DNA of 64,000 nt. It comes from Mesodorylaimus sp. YZB2_4. Lineage: Eukaryota > Nematoda > Enoplea > Dorylaimida > Dorylaimidae. Below, piece by piece: positions 11,223-23,071 of the stretch. The notes beneath the pieces were generated by a model, which did no database searches, was not told the origin of the DNA, and was given only the letters and a program-made list of their open reading frames with translations. The stretch's first letter is position 1. Every line of letters starts with the position of its first letter. Location of the stretch: NCBI GenBank assembly GCA_030248295.1, contig JASANH010000917.1:1-64000 (forward strand), written 5' to 3'. A program made the position numbers and the translations under genes.

Positions 11223-14200
11223 TCTTTCGGTTCCTTGGCGAAAAGCGGGCGCCTTTTTAAATGGACTGCTTTATGGACGATATCTGTTCCAAGGGGCCAA
11301 GATGAATCGTTGCATAACGGCCATCGGGTCTTCTATCCATGTCGGCATCTATTCAAACATAAGCGCGTCAACGGTTCATTTTCCTAAGCTAGCTCTCGGA
11401 GATTCGGGGACGGCCGCTGCGAGCCTTCCCAGCAAGCATAATCAAAAGAAACTAGGATCGTCTCCTCCGCCTCAATCCGATTCAGTGCCGATGGGCGCAT
11501 AGCTAACCCCCTTCGGTATACTTACTTTAGGCCGATGAGAACAGTTAAACGCAAACGAAGCGAAACAGTACACGACTAGTCGACGAACCCCCTCGCGTCA
11601 TGGCGACCACGAGTAAAATAGGAAAACGCATGAAAAAACATTCGAGCTGCTCGGCTCCAATTAGATCAAAGACTGATTGTGGCCCCTCCGACGAGCCGGT
11701 CATCAAAATGAACCTCGCACCCCGCTTCAGAGGAAGTATAGAAGCTCTGTTACAAGTCTGAACACAGGCTTGAGTTAACGACGATCGGCTGGAGACCCCG
11801 CCACTTTTTTTGCCTTTACTCTTCGTCCATCAGCATCTTCAATAAAGGACTTGTTCATTAACTAGTATAGTACACGCACAAATATCGTCACTGCCCCCTT
11901 TCGAGACCGACCGGGTGGTCAATGACGGCTAGCTTCATCCGCCCAGAACCACGAGCCATGAGCCCGCTTGTGCGCCTCCATAGCTTATCGCGGACTTGCG
12001 ATCTCAGGCCCGTTCCTCGATGACGCAAACCCGTGCACACGGGCCTCTTCGAAACTGTTGCCAGCCATTGGTTTTATCACCCGTATATGAAGTCGGCACC
12101 AACCCGCAGAAAAACTATTTCTTTCATAAGAAGAGGAGCCCAGGAGACGGAGTAGCTTGTCGATACTGCTTCTACGTCTTTCACCAGACCAACATTAGAA
12201 AACGTAAGGAGCACGAAATAACAAGCACACATCCAGGCACCCTTGTTAAAGTCTGATCCACGACAGACACGGTCTGATACAGTCGTATTCTTCTAGCTCA
12301 TCCGCGCGAGCTTTGTTCCAATCAACTCTCCATTGGCCTGTTGTGACGGATGGCCGCCTTCTTGGTCGTATTGGACGTGTAGGAGTCAATAAAAGGCTTG
12401 GTGGTTTTTTGCACAATCGTATTGACTAATCGCGCTTCTCAATCGCAGCATATGCGCGAACAGGCGCCAAAGTCCAGTTCTCTTTGGAATAAATTCAATT
12501 TGTGAAATGGACCAAACCTTCTCGTACACGCTCCATTTGCAAAATTGCATTGGTCTGTGAGGCGCTTGAATGAGCTAAGCAAGGAACTGATAGTGAGTAC
12601 TTCTTGAATTGATTAGATACTGGGATGTTTGTTATGCCATTTAAAAAATATATTTCCCGTTTGGGACGTCTCTGCTGAATGAGCACATATCGACTCTACA
12701 TTACAAACTTGAGATGAGATAAAGATGAGCGGAGTGTGCGCTACTTGATCAGTTGATCAGCAGGGTGTGATGGGGTGTCTGCCAATGACAATATGCCACT
12801 TCCTGTTGATACAATGGCGAAGTATGTGGCGAGAACAAGAGACGCCTCAAAAGAGTGTTCACAATTTTTCATTCAGCCTATATTCCTTTGGTCTCTGAAG
12901 ATAAACAAAAAGATTGATGTGCATGAAACAACTGGCTGCAGCCAGGAATCGATAACTTCTTGGATTCGTCCTACGCACGCTGCATAGAAAACCAAAGATG
13001 GAGAGACAGAAAGGGTGCATGGCGCTTGATTCTTGTTCGCTACCTTGCTGCTTTAAGGCAGGTAGATTTTGATTGATTGGATTGACTCTAAGCCTTAACA
13101 AAGGACAATCTTATCACGATATCATGTGGCCTATTCGACCTACAGTATCTCTTTCAGCCCCTTGCGCCACAAAGTGCCTGGCTACTATTTTAAAGCTGGT
13201 GGTGCTGCCCGTACCAACCATCTTTTCCAACTTTCCATGCAAGTTGGACCGTGCGTGCTGAGGCTTTTAATTGTAAAGGCTTGAATCCAAACGGCCTCTT
13301 CGCATCCGTGCGCACTTCGTCACTGCGTGCAGAATTACCATTACATTCTTGACGCCGTCCAAGCCACGCTAGGTGTCATTGGCTGAAGCCAAGTGTATCC
13401 TTGTCAACAGAAAGGTCGACGCAAATGAGGTTCTTTTCGTGTTGAAGCATTGGATTAATAGCCAGTGATTATGCCAGAAAAGCCTAACTGTGTATATGAA
13501 TTCAATAAGTCAAAACGTAGCATCCGTCGCTCGACATGCGACCGTGTGCCAATCATCGTCTTGAATCCCGCGTGGTCATTCACTTCGCAAATTAAAAAGT
13601 TTATCAGCAGCCAATGAGCAGGGAACAGGGAAAGAACGAATGAAAAAAAAGGAACGTTTTGGTAGCAAGATGACATCTGATTCGCAGCATACAAGCTGTC
13701 AAGCAATGTGAATGTGTCTTGCACTGTAAGCCAGTACGCCTATGAACCTGTATTACAGACCCCTGCAAGAGTACTGTAGCCCGGAGTAAGAAAGCAACTT
13801 TTACATTTTTGTTTAGGCACTATTTTCCTCGTATCTACTCTAACATCACTTGTGGCAGAGTGGTAAATCAGACAGGCCTTTTTCCGACCAGTTTTCTTGT
13901 CGTTGTTCGGGAACCTTCTAATGCCTGATTAAAACTAGACTTCGATAAGCCTTCCTAAAAAAACAGGTTGTGACGTCGCTAACAATAAGCCCTGGACAGA
14001 ACACCACCTCCACAGACAATGGATTATCAGCAGTTATGATCCTTCCACAAAAATTGTTTGTGTTTGTCGACAGCCAGCGAGTAATCCCCCGCCACTGCTG
14101 TCCCTTCTTGTTTGACTTCTTTTTAGTGTGAGTGATAATCCGAAAATGACAAGTGTTGTGTCAAAAGGCCAGGATGACATTCATAGTTGGGCCCTTGTAA

Positions 14201-14792
14201 GTTATTCAAAAGTGACGTAGTCATTGCAGGTTCACTCATCGTCAGTGAGAACAAAATTGTTGGAGCAGAGGTGGCAATGTGTTCTATAAAGGCCTCGGGG
14301 TGTTCGAAATAATGTCGAGTTCGAATGCTGAGTGTATTATTGCGGGCGAAACTGGTTCTAACTGGGCCTTTTTTCTTGCTATTGCCAGTCGGAATCGTCT
14401 TTTCGAATTTATTATCATCTGTACAGGCACGAGTGAGTGCGCTCAGGTTTCCGCCCATCGTACACACATGCATAGTATGGACGCGTAGTTATGTACTTCA
14501 ATCTTGTCTACCCATAAAATGTTTTAGTTGTATTTGTATATCTTCGATTTTCTCTCCAAGGCGTGACATATTCTCTGCCAGCGCGGTCTCTACTCGCGCA
14601 TTCAGTGTATATCTTTAGTGGATATTCTCGTACCGTAACCCGTCACCGACGAGTCCCCTGTCCGTCTAACCTTCTCGCCTCGAGCCTCGCCCACTGCGTC
14701 GATTCCACCCATTTTTGGTGCAAGTATTTTCGAAATACACACAAACGCGAGTGCCGCGTTTCGTGTTTCCTGTCTACTCCACTGGAATTCTC
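11223..14792. other. intergenic, one possible zinc-finger fragment
   Basis: 3.5 kb without a convincing gene. Around 12150-12256 on the plus strand the sequence VACRYCFYVF...KEHEITSTHPG has a C-x2-C...H-x5-H arrangement like a BED-type finger of hAT transposases, ending at a stop. It is an isolated fragment. The remaining reading frames look random. Confidence 0.35.
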
Positions 14793-17700
14793 ATGCGGCG
14801 GGCCTATTACAATCAATGGTCGTTCCACCATGGCGATGCTGCCTTACCCGAAGCGCATCCGGAAGAACAGTTGGGTATGGCCGTCTATAACATTCCCGCT
14901 AAAGTGATAACTTGGACGAGTACCAGCGAAAATGGCGATCCAAGTCTGTCAAGTAGTTCACGAGCCAATGCATCGCCTAAAAAGTGATTCCTTCCAGTCT
15001 TTCTCGTTTCCTTCCACAGCACACATTGCATTCTAGGCCCTCGAAACTACTGGCTATTTTATTAGTTCTTTTTGTATTGTTCCTATTAGCTTTTACATCG
15101 ACGTTGATTGCGTGGGGAGTGCTGAGCGACGGCTTCGAGAGTCACAAAGGTCAGTAGTACACCTGAGAAAAAGATTCAGAGCGCGCTCAGAAGGGCCCGA
15201 AGTTCGAGGTTTTTTAAAAAGTATAAAACCGCCATGAATTCTTCCCAGTCACGCCTTACTTTGTATTTGCTGATGCATCTATCTTGCTAATTTTATCTTA
15301 CAAAAATTAATACAGCTTCTCTGACTGTGCCGCCATTCTTTCCATTCAATTTTCTCATTAATCAGTTTTGTTTGTGCCGGTGCAGCCAGTTCTCGTACTC
15401 CCTCCGACACGCAATAACTTAATCAATCCCGCTCATGTTATTTATTACATACTTCAATTCTGGTTAGCCACCCCCCCCCCCCCCCCCCCTACTTGCCAGC
15501 TGGGACCATGGGGCTCTAGACTGGGCAAACCGTCCATCAAAAAAGTTGATCGATTGAGTGATTGCTGACACTCACCTGTTGTAGGTGGGATCTCGGAAGA
15601 CGTTATTGGTGACGGAGATGGACAAATTTGTGTCACAAGCGACTGCACACAAGTTGGTGAGTTGGCCTACAGTAAATACTGGAAGGCAGGGAGGGCGGCA
15701 GCTTGTGGACGCACTGCACAAATATGGAGAGGAAACGTAGGATGGAGAAACCGCGTTTGGTGATGCGACAAAGCATGAGCATACGGAAACTGGCCTAGTC
15801 AAATCATGTCATGTCATGTTATGTAATTGAGGCAGATTCTCTTTTGCAGCTGGCGACATCGTGCGGTTTTTTGACCAGACGGTAAGGCTATGAGCTTACG
15901 TAAAAGTAACTTCGCAAATCATGTATGTTATTGAGCAGGCCGATGTTTGCGATGACTTCTATCAATTCGTTTGTGGCAAGTATTCGCAAGAAGTGCCTAT
16001 TCCACGTGACAAAGATAAAACGGGTACTCTCGATCAGATGGAACATAAGGTCAAGATGCAGTTGCGAAGTAAGCTACCACGATGACGTCGTGGGTATCTC
16101 TGAAATGTCCTCCCTATCTTTAAGCGCTGTTCAGCACTCCTGTCGCCCAAAGTGAATCAGCGTCTTGCAAGATGGTGAAGGAACTCTATCGCTCGTGTAT
16201 GGATGTACAAGACCTGCAAGCACACGGATTAGATCCATTGAAGAGAGCCGTGGAAGACCTGGGTGGCTGGCCAACGGGTTATGAACTTGGATGGAACGAG
16301 AGTAGCTATGTGTGGGAAAAATCAAATGCCGCCCTGAGATCTAAGTACGGTGTTCACTCGTTAATGCTGATTACAGTGGATTCAGACTTCAAGAATAATA
16401 GCAAAAGGATGATTATGGTAAACCTTTCTTCTACCCGCAAATCCAAGTGTCCATGATTTCTTTGCGCTACCTAGATTGACCAACCGGATGCGGAGAATCT
16501 GAATCTTGTCCATGCTTGGAAAGCGGCGAGAGCTCGAGGGAAGTCGTTGTTGCACTCGGCCTTGGACAGCATGGTGGACCTGGCTCTTGAGTTCGGTAAG
16601 CAGGGTTATTACCACGCAACTCGCATGCCTGCTTCAGCATAACTTTTCAAAACCATATTTTAAAGGCGCTGACCGAGACACAGTCATATCGGATATGGAA
16701 GAAATTCTTCTCTTCGAAATCTTATTGGATAACGTAAGCCATGCCTTGCCTTGCCTCACCTCCAATCACTGCTCACTACTTCGATCGCTTCAGATAACCC
16801 TGACGGAAGAACGGAGGCGAGATCGATTTAAATTCTATCATCCCATGTCGCTATCAGAATTACGTGTCAAAGTGCCAGATGTATGTACTGTGCATGCACA
16901 TATACACTACTCGCCCCAATGTGAGCATTTTTTCACACTAGATAAATTGGAGCGTACTTTTCAAATTCTTGTTGCCATCCGAATTGCACATTTCCGAGCA
17001 TGAAGTCATTTTCAACGTGATCGACCTGGGATATTTGAGGCGTCTTCAAGATGTGCTCAAGAAATTTTCAAAACGGTATTTTTTGTCTGAAAATAGTGTA
17101 CGGTCAGGGGTGTGTGTGAGAACCCTTGTTTTTTAGCACCTTGGCCAATTATCACGTTTACTATTTGGCCGATAATTACGTCCGCTATTTGGCTCCAAGT
17201 CTTCGCGATTTGCGTCGATCATATTCCAGAAGGTTTCTTAAGACCCCAGCCACGTCGAGTTTAGGTTTGGCGAGGTACAGACCAAGCAAGAGAAGTGACC
17301 TTGGACAGACATAACGAGAAAACTTTCGTTATTTCAGATGGGAAGAATGCGTGGATGAAACGGCAGCCCTTCTTTCATGGAGGCCAGTCAGCGAAATGTA
17401 TGCAAACAGAAACATATCTGAGGATGCAAAAAATGAGGTAGGTCTCACAGTCAGCTTGAGACCTCGAACAAGACCAACATATCCGTGTTCAGGTCGAGTC
17501 CATGTTTTCTTATCTCCAACATTCCGCCATGCTGTTGCTGCGCGCAGCCGAATGGATGGACAACTTGACAATGTCGGAGGCTACGACCAAGTTGGAGCGA
17601 ATGAAACTAACCATCACTGATATGAAGGCACCGGAAAATGAAAGCGAGGAAGTAGTGAAGGAATGCAAAAAGGTAAGAATGGATTAGCTAATGAAAGAAG

Positions 17701-20700
17701 ATCCTGGTTCAGTGCCTTGTCCTTATTGAAGTCCTCCATTGTCACAAACTAAAATGCTCTTTATTCTATTGTTCCGTTTAGTTGAACTTTACAAACGCCT
17801 CCTACTTCGATGCTGTTGTTCAGTTGAATTCGTTCCGAAACCGGATGATATTCTTATCCTTGCGACATACCAAAGACGATGACAGGGAGAGCCTGTTGTC
17901 TTCATGGCTCGACTCTCCTCTGCCAGCTTCGGTTAACGCGTACCATCGACTTGACAGAAACGAAGTTGGTATGTCCCCAGTTGCATCCTGACGAGATACT
18001 TTTACTCATAACAACGCATGTTTAATTTCAGTTCTTCCAATCTCCATCATACAATTTCCATTGTTCAGTTCACAAGTGCCACGATACATTCAGTATTCGC
18101 GTCTAGGTGCCTTAGCCAGTCATGAAATTATGCATGGATATGACGATGAAGGTATGGTCCGTAGTGACCGTATACACCTGTACCTGTGTATGCTCCGTCG
18201 CCATTGTACTTCTGTCTCTGGCACTAGGGCGGCAATACGATGCGTTTGGCAATCTGCGACATTGGTGGGCTGACACAACCTTCGAACACTACAATCGAAG
18301 AGTCGAATGCTTGGTTGAACAGTACTGTAACATCACGGATGAAACTTCCGAGCATCAGGTGCGTGAATGCAGGAGCTGCAGTCCAGTTAAGCCCCACGAC
18401 ATAACACAGGAAAGGGCATAGGTGACCCGCGCCTGAACGGGCTGGTTGGCTGGTTTCAGTTTCCCTTCTTGGCCTTCAGTGGTCGACTCTCATCGTCAGT
18501 GCCAGCGACGTGAGCTTGAGCCGATCACAAACATTTTTGTAATCAGAGAGGCGAGGAAGTTGACTCTCACCCTTTTATCAGGATTTATTGGAACTGCCCA
18601 ATGTGACTTTCCTCTTCCACAGAAATGCACCGCGAGCATATTCGACATGTTCATCACACCGCATCTCGACTCGTCACTCACATCGCAGGGTCGGCTAACT
18701 TCTTTCTGTTGACCTTGCGCCGGTGATGGTCTTGCCGCTCACCCTCGAGCTCCCAGTCGAGCGCACTCTCCGACGTGTACCGCATGTAACCTTTGCGTTG
18801 CGTCTGCCATGCGCTTTTGATCAGTTCATAGTTGGGCTCATCGGCGTACTGCAGCGTTATGGTGTGGTTCGTAGGCCTATATACTCGCGCGGGCAGGCTT
18901 CTAGCAGGATCTTTCCCCGCTGCGCCAACGACGCTTCCTTCGACGCGCCCATTTTGGCCATCATTTCCTGCTGGACATGCTTCGCAGAACGAAGAGGAAG
19001 TTGGATACAAGAGAGACTTACTGTAAACTGCAGACTGTCACACAGAAACTTCCTGACCGAGATGTCGACGATCATGAACAACCAGGACTACATGTCGTCG
19101 CGACGAAACGGCTCTTCCTCCCTGTGGCAGGCCAGCGACGAGGAGTTCACTGATCCTCGAAAACCTGTTGATCGCGGTGTCATCAACGCGAGCCGTTGGG
19201 TCCGATGACTTGCAGCAATCTGAAGTCAAACATGAAGATTCGGCGCAATTCCAGCTCGCGACCCATAGCGAAGTTGGCTGGCTTCAAGTCCCGGTGCAGA
19301 TACCTGAAGCAAAACAGGCCGTTCGAAAAAGCAATATTTTAAAAACCGCTTGTGCAGCTCTTCAATCGACTCTAGAATCTCAATGTCGACGAAGACAAAC
19401 GTGCACGTGCTGAGCTGCTTCGGTCGCCCGTGATTAGACCCTGGATCGGGTCAAGAACTTTCGGGTCGGGTCGGGTCGGGTCGGGTCGGGTCAGCAAAAT
19501 TTCGGGTCGGGTCGGGTCAAAATCGGGTCGGGTCACTTTTTTGAAAGATCGGGTCAAACGGGTCAAAAATACAGAAATTTTGCAAGTTACTACTATAAGC
19601 AAGTACAGAAACCTTTTCGTAGTTGTTCGACTCCAGGATTTGCAGTATATGCTTCATGTATGCATGCACAAAGTCTTTGATTCTACAATCACATTTGATT
19701 CCTGAATATGACATGACTTCCTGGGTATTCCTGGCTGGAAGAGCAGTATAGTCTGTACCCAAACACCAAATATGTACCATTGCAAAACACTTTACTGTGT
19801 TTAATAGTGGTAGGTACCCTCACATTCCTCCATCAGTAGTGGAAGTTCTGACAGGAGCCAGTGTCCAGCACAATATGACTTTGTGAGCAATATCTTTTGT
19901 GAAGACTAGATGCAATTCTAGCCTGGGGTTCATATACCGGTATATTTAGGTATTTCTTTGTTTAACCAATGATAAGCTGTCTCAGACTCCGAAAGTTGTG
20001 ACAGAGTTGTCTCTATTATTCACGCCTATTATTCGAATTGGTTGAATCTTGGTGGACAGACCCTAGTCGCTTTTAGATCTAAGGTTTTTGAAAAATTATT
20101 TGGCCACTATTGTGGGAAATATGAAGGAACGTTATTGCATTTACTAAGGATAACTTGGGAATAACAAAAGATGAAGATTCGCGTGCGTTAGATGTCTCCA
20201 TCTCAAATTTTCTCACAGTCACCTTTACACCAGCTACCACGTTCTAGGATTTTTGAATGGTTTTAATCGCGCGGAACTTCAACTACTTATAACGAATTCG
20301 GGTCAACCCGACCCGAAATTTCGGGTCAGAGACTTTCGGGTCGGGTCGGGTCGGGTCGGGTCGGGTCGGGTACCCGTCGGGTTGAACCCGACCTGATCCG
20401 GTGTCTACCCGTGATCGTGCCGTACGGATTTGTTCAGGTCGTCCAACAACTTGCCGATCAGCGAAATGATGAGGGACCGTCTGTCCCACTGTGATGTAGC
20501 GGCAGAAGTGCTTGGCATTGATGTCTCGCAAGGCTCGCAGCACATCTCGCCAGCATGGCCAGCGTGCCTAGCAGCTTCGTGTAGTCTGCAATGTCATTGG
20601 TTTCGACCTAGACAGGAAATTGGAACCCTTGGAGAAGCGTAGGTCTCGGGGTGGTGGTCTTGCAATATCTCCGTGCCCGACCCAACTCCAGCACCACCCG

Positions 20701-22012
20701 TATAAAAAAATAGCTTACTCTCAAGGCATATTGCTGGCTGAAATGCCCACGTACTTACAGACCTGTACTTCTAGGCCGCCATTGATGATGCACTTTTCTT
20801 ACACTGACTGAATCTTTGCAGCGCCTACCAGGTTGCAGCCTTTCAACCTATTTTATACCCACATACTTACAGACCTGCACTTCTAGGCCGCTTACAGTAA
20901 TTAGCTAGATCAGTTCTGGCTCGTCCCTAGTAAGTCTTTCCTTCTTGTCTTTGTTCTGGTCGACTATTGGCTATCGGCAATGGTGGCGGTACCAGAAATT
21001 GCCTCCCTGTTAAGCTAAATCTTAGATTGTAGTACTGGCCTATCTGAAGACACATCAATATGAGGGATATTCAAGGGTCCTCAGATAGGACCTACTAACC
21101 GAATATTTTTGTTTGTATCTACACAGTGGCTCTGTGACCTCAGGGTGTGATCAGGGATGGTAGCTAGCACTCGTGTCTGTGCATAGTCCTCTCTAGCACG
21201 GACGCGTACCAAGTTTTCCAGAAACGGAAGGTGTTTACGGCTTACTGTCTCGCGACCTACAGTAGATGAGATTGTAGAGGTAATACCTAAAATATGATGC
21301 CTCAGTATATGATCATAGCGGGGGTCACATACGGGGTACCTAACGATAACGTAACACAGTGCTCCAATGTTTTTCGTCAATCCCCTTACAAGATAGCAGC
21401 CGCCTCTAATCTAGCATCGCCTACTACATTACGTGGATTCCTGACCGAACCTTTTTTATAGCTCAACGGAAAACGAACTCTGATCGAGAACGTGGCGGAT
21501 AATGGTGGTATTCGTGTTGCATACAATGTAAGCCTCTTGTTTGGTTTAGCTTGGTTCTGTGTAAGTAAGGCCCTGTTTCAGGCATACTTGACGTGGAAGT
21601 CGGAACAAGGAGTAGACGATGAGAAAAAATTGCCCGGTCTTAGTTCGTACACAACAGCACAAGCTTTCTTTTTCTCATTCGCCAATGTAAGTATAAAATG
21701 TAAGAATTGCAAATGTTCATGGAGTTTCGAATATTTGCATCTGTCCTTACTAATCAGCAACACACCTGGCTGTTGCAGGTTTGGTGCGAAGCAATACGAC
21801 CCGAGGCATTGGCTCTATTCATTGACGAAGATGTGCATGCTCTTGGCAAATACAGGTCTTGGCATACTCTATTTATTTCTCAGGCTGTGTTTTTATGCAC
21901 ATGCTTTTTTAGGGTTAACGTGCCGCTTCAAAACTTTCCTGCATTCTCCGAAGTTTTTGATTGCCCATATGGAAGTCGTATGAATCCGGTGAAAAAGTGC
22001 CAGATATGGTGA
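14793..22012 (+). CDS. neprilysin-like M13 zinc metallopeptidase A, 814 aa, 20 exons
   Basis: Exons: 14793-14983, 15037-15149, 15585-15656, 15850-15881, 15939-16068, 16125-16417, 16475-16595, 16666-16733, 16794-16880, 16942-17075, 17137-17274, 17338-17437, 17493-17672, 17782-17968, 18032-18151, 18228-18358, 21462-21527, 21582-21686, 21779-21855, 21913-22012. All phases agree and total 814 codons plus TGA. The product is a type II membrane ectopeptidase: short cytoplasmic tail, signal anchor near residues 65-90 (LLAILLVLFVLFLLAFTSTL), then the peptidase_M13 N domain (CDDFYQFVCGKY, LYRSCMD). The catalytic part has VNAYH, HEIMH (646-650) with GYDDEG, ENVAD (708-712) with the third zinc ligand, and a C-terminal MNPVKKCQIW. 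Zinc and catalytic residues are intact. The usual VFPAGILQ strand reads VLPISIIQ, so specificity may differ. AATAAA lies at about 22193. Confidence 0.9.
15471..15489. repeat. poly-C run of 19
   Basis: Homopolymer of C at 15471-15489, inside intron 2 of M13 gene A. Noncoding; its length is prone to sequencing error. Confidence 0.9.
18678..20640 (-). pseudogene. CK1/TTBK-family kinase pseudogene nested antisense in the M13-A intron
   Basis: Read on the minus strand from about 20640: a lysine-strand segment (VETNDIADYTKLLG), then LRALRDINAKHFCRYI, then in another frame DGPSLIISLIGKLLDDLNKS, typical of the CK1 N-lobe and hinge. After the hAT-like insertion come FVFVDIEILESIEELHKR, a 47-nt intron, and YLHRDLKPANFAMGRELEL with an intact HRDxKPxN loop. 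DFG has become DFR (FMFDFR). A frame change precedes GFRGSVNSSSLACHREEEPF, and the conserved DDLWSW is DDM-stop-SW (TAG for Trp). The C-lobe ends ADEPNYELIKSAWQTQ and SESALDWELEGE, with a stop at 18678. Three independent lesions plus the insertion make this a pseudogene. The C-terminal LDWE matches the relic at 1-824, so the two are probably related copies. Confidence 0.8.
19435..20407. mobile_element. hAT-like non-autonomous DNA transposon, 973 bp
   Basis: Flanked by an 8-bp direct repeat CCCGTGAT (19427-19434 and 20408-20415). Left end TAGACCCTGGATCGGGTC and the reverse complement of the right end TAGACACCGGATCAGGTC match at 15 of 18 positions, giving terminal inverted repeats. An 8-bp duplication and YAG-type ends are characteristic of hAT transposons. 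Removing the element and one repeat joins the kinase frame across the site (SVRHDHG then RPKQLS), so the empty site is recoverable. Both subterminal regions carry GGGTC pentamer arrays (about 19466-19493 and 20335-20370). The interior has no transposase frame, so it would depend on an enzyme elsewhere. Its position inside the kinase pseudogene shows it arrived after the kinase copy. Confidence 0.85.
20746..20891. repeat. pair of 34-bp direct repeats
   Basis: A 34-bp segment containing CTTACAGACCTG and CTTCTAGGCCGC occurs at 20746-20779 and again at 20858-20891 with two mismatches, 112 bp apart in the same orientation. It lies upstream of the antisense kinase pseudogene, within the M13-A intron. 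Function unknown; a local duplication is the simplest reading. Confidence 0.75.
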
Positions 22013-23071
22013 TCAGCTTTTGTTTAGATTTCTAACTTTTCCAAGTACATCCGCCAATACGGTGTACTGCATGTATTGGATTGGTCCCACGTGTTTTGTT
22101 GCCCGTCCTGCCTGTGATGCAAGTAATTACGCACCTAGTGCAAAGAATCTATGCATGATCGGCATGCTATATTTTTAGGCATGGCCTTATACAATAAATA
22201 TTGGTGCACGTTTTCCGAAAAAAGTTGTAGCGCTATGTACGTAATGTAATCAAGAATGTGCACGGCACACAGTTGCTAGAACATGAGGACCCCCAGTACA
22301 GCGTCATGCCTTTCAACACGGATGAACTGTCCGAGACATCATTTACAAGTGGCAGTGTATATGGCCATGTGACTGCCTCCACGAAGAAGTTCTGCTCCAG
22401 AAAGCCCAAAAAAAGCAGGTAAGGCGCTCTTATTTTTTGGCAATGACATCGAAGTTGTAGGAAAAAAAATAGCGATTTTATTCGACCGTTTTCTTCCTGT
22501 TCATAAGTGTTCTTTGGCTGCACTCGACTGGGCAGGCTACGCCTAGAATGCATTGGTTTGTCAGACTCATTTAGTTCCTTCATCTCAGATTCTAAAAAAC
22601 CGTTTTTCTAAAGATCCATATTTCAAGAAGTGCCCATGCTCGGGTGGCGGCAAATGCTAATGCGCTATCTGCTTTCGTTTCCCAGAACGAGAAGTTGAAA
22701 GAAAGAAGAACCCCTGACTTTGGGCAGTTCCAGACTATCTTTCCTTACTCGGCATCTCAGATGTCAAGTAAAAAAGTTTAGAGCTTACTTTTGCCACAAG
22801 CCTAAGTCACTCATCAGTTTGACGATATTCAATAGTCAGTTGACGTAAATTGGCGACCACTGTTCGTGCATCGGGTTACTGACACTTCGAGCCAGGTGCA
22901 CCGAGTGCCGTATGCAAAAAGAAGGATGCTCTGAACAATGCGGGGCCCCTCTTTGATAGTAAATGAAGCTTTAGCTGACACTAACGCGAAGGGGGCGCCA
23001 GACGATCTTGTCTGAGAGTTCCTTCTTCTTCAACATTCGCGAGGCCATACGTCGAAGTTGACTGAGCAAGC
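22013..23071. other. spacer between the two M13 genes
   Basis: About 1.06 kb holding the 3' UTR and AATAAA signal (about 22193) of gene A and presumably the promoter of gene B. No other reading frame is supported. Confidence 0.5.

Larger units (their letters stand above)
18359..21461. other. giant intron 16 of M13 gene A
   Basis: A 3.1-kb intron (donor GTGCGT after GAGCATCAG, acceptor TTTTTTATAG before CTCAACGG) in a gene whose other introns are mostly 50-120 nt, the next largest being 435 nt. It contains an antisense kinase pseudogene and a hAT-like element. The equivalent intron of the tandem paralogue (26406-26459) is 54 nt, so the growth happened after the duplication, or the paralogue lost it. 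Confidence 0.85.

Noticed and set aside
14123..14473. 116-codon minus-strand frame upstream of M13 gene A
   Set aside because: No recognisable domain or splice context; probably chance or 5' flanking sequence of the protease gene.
19460..20400. GGGTC arrays as telomere or subtelomere repeats
   Set aside because: They sit inside a bounded element with an 8-bp target duplication and inverted ends, with ordinary genes on both sides.
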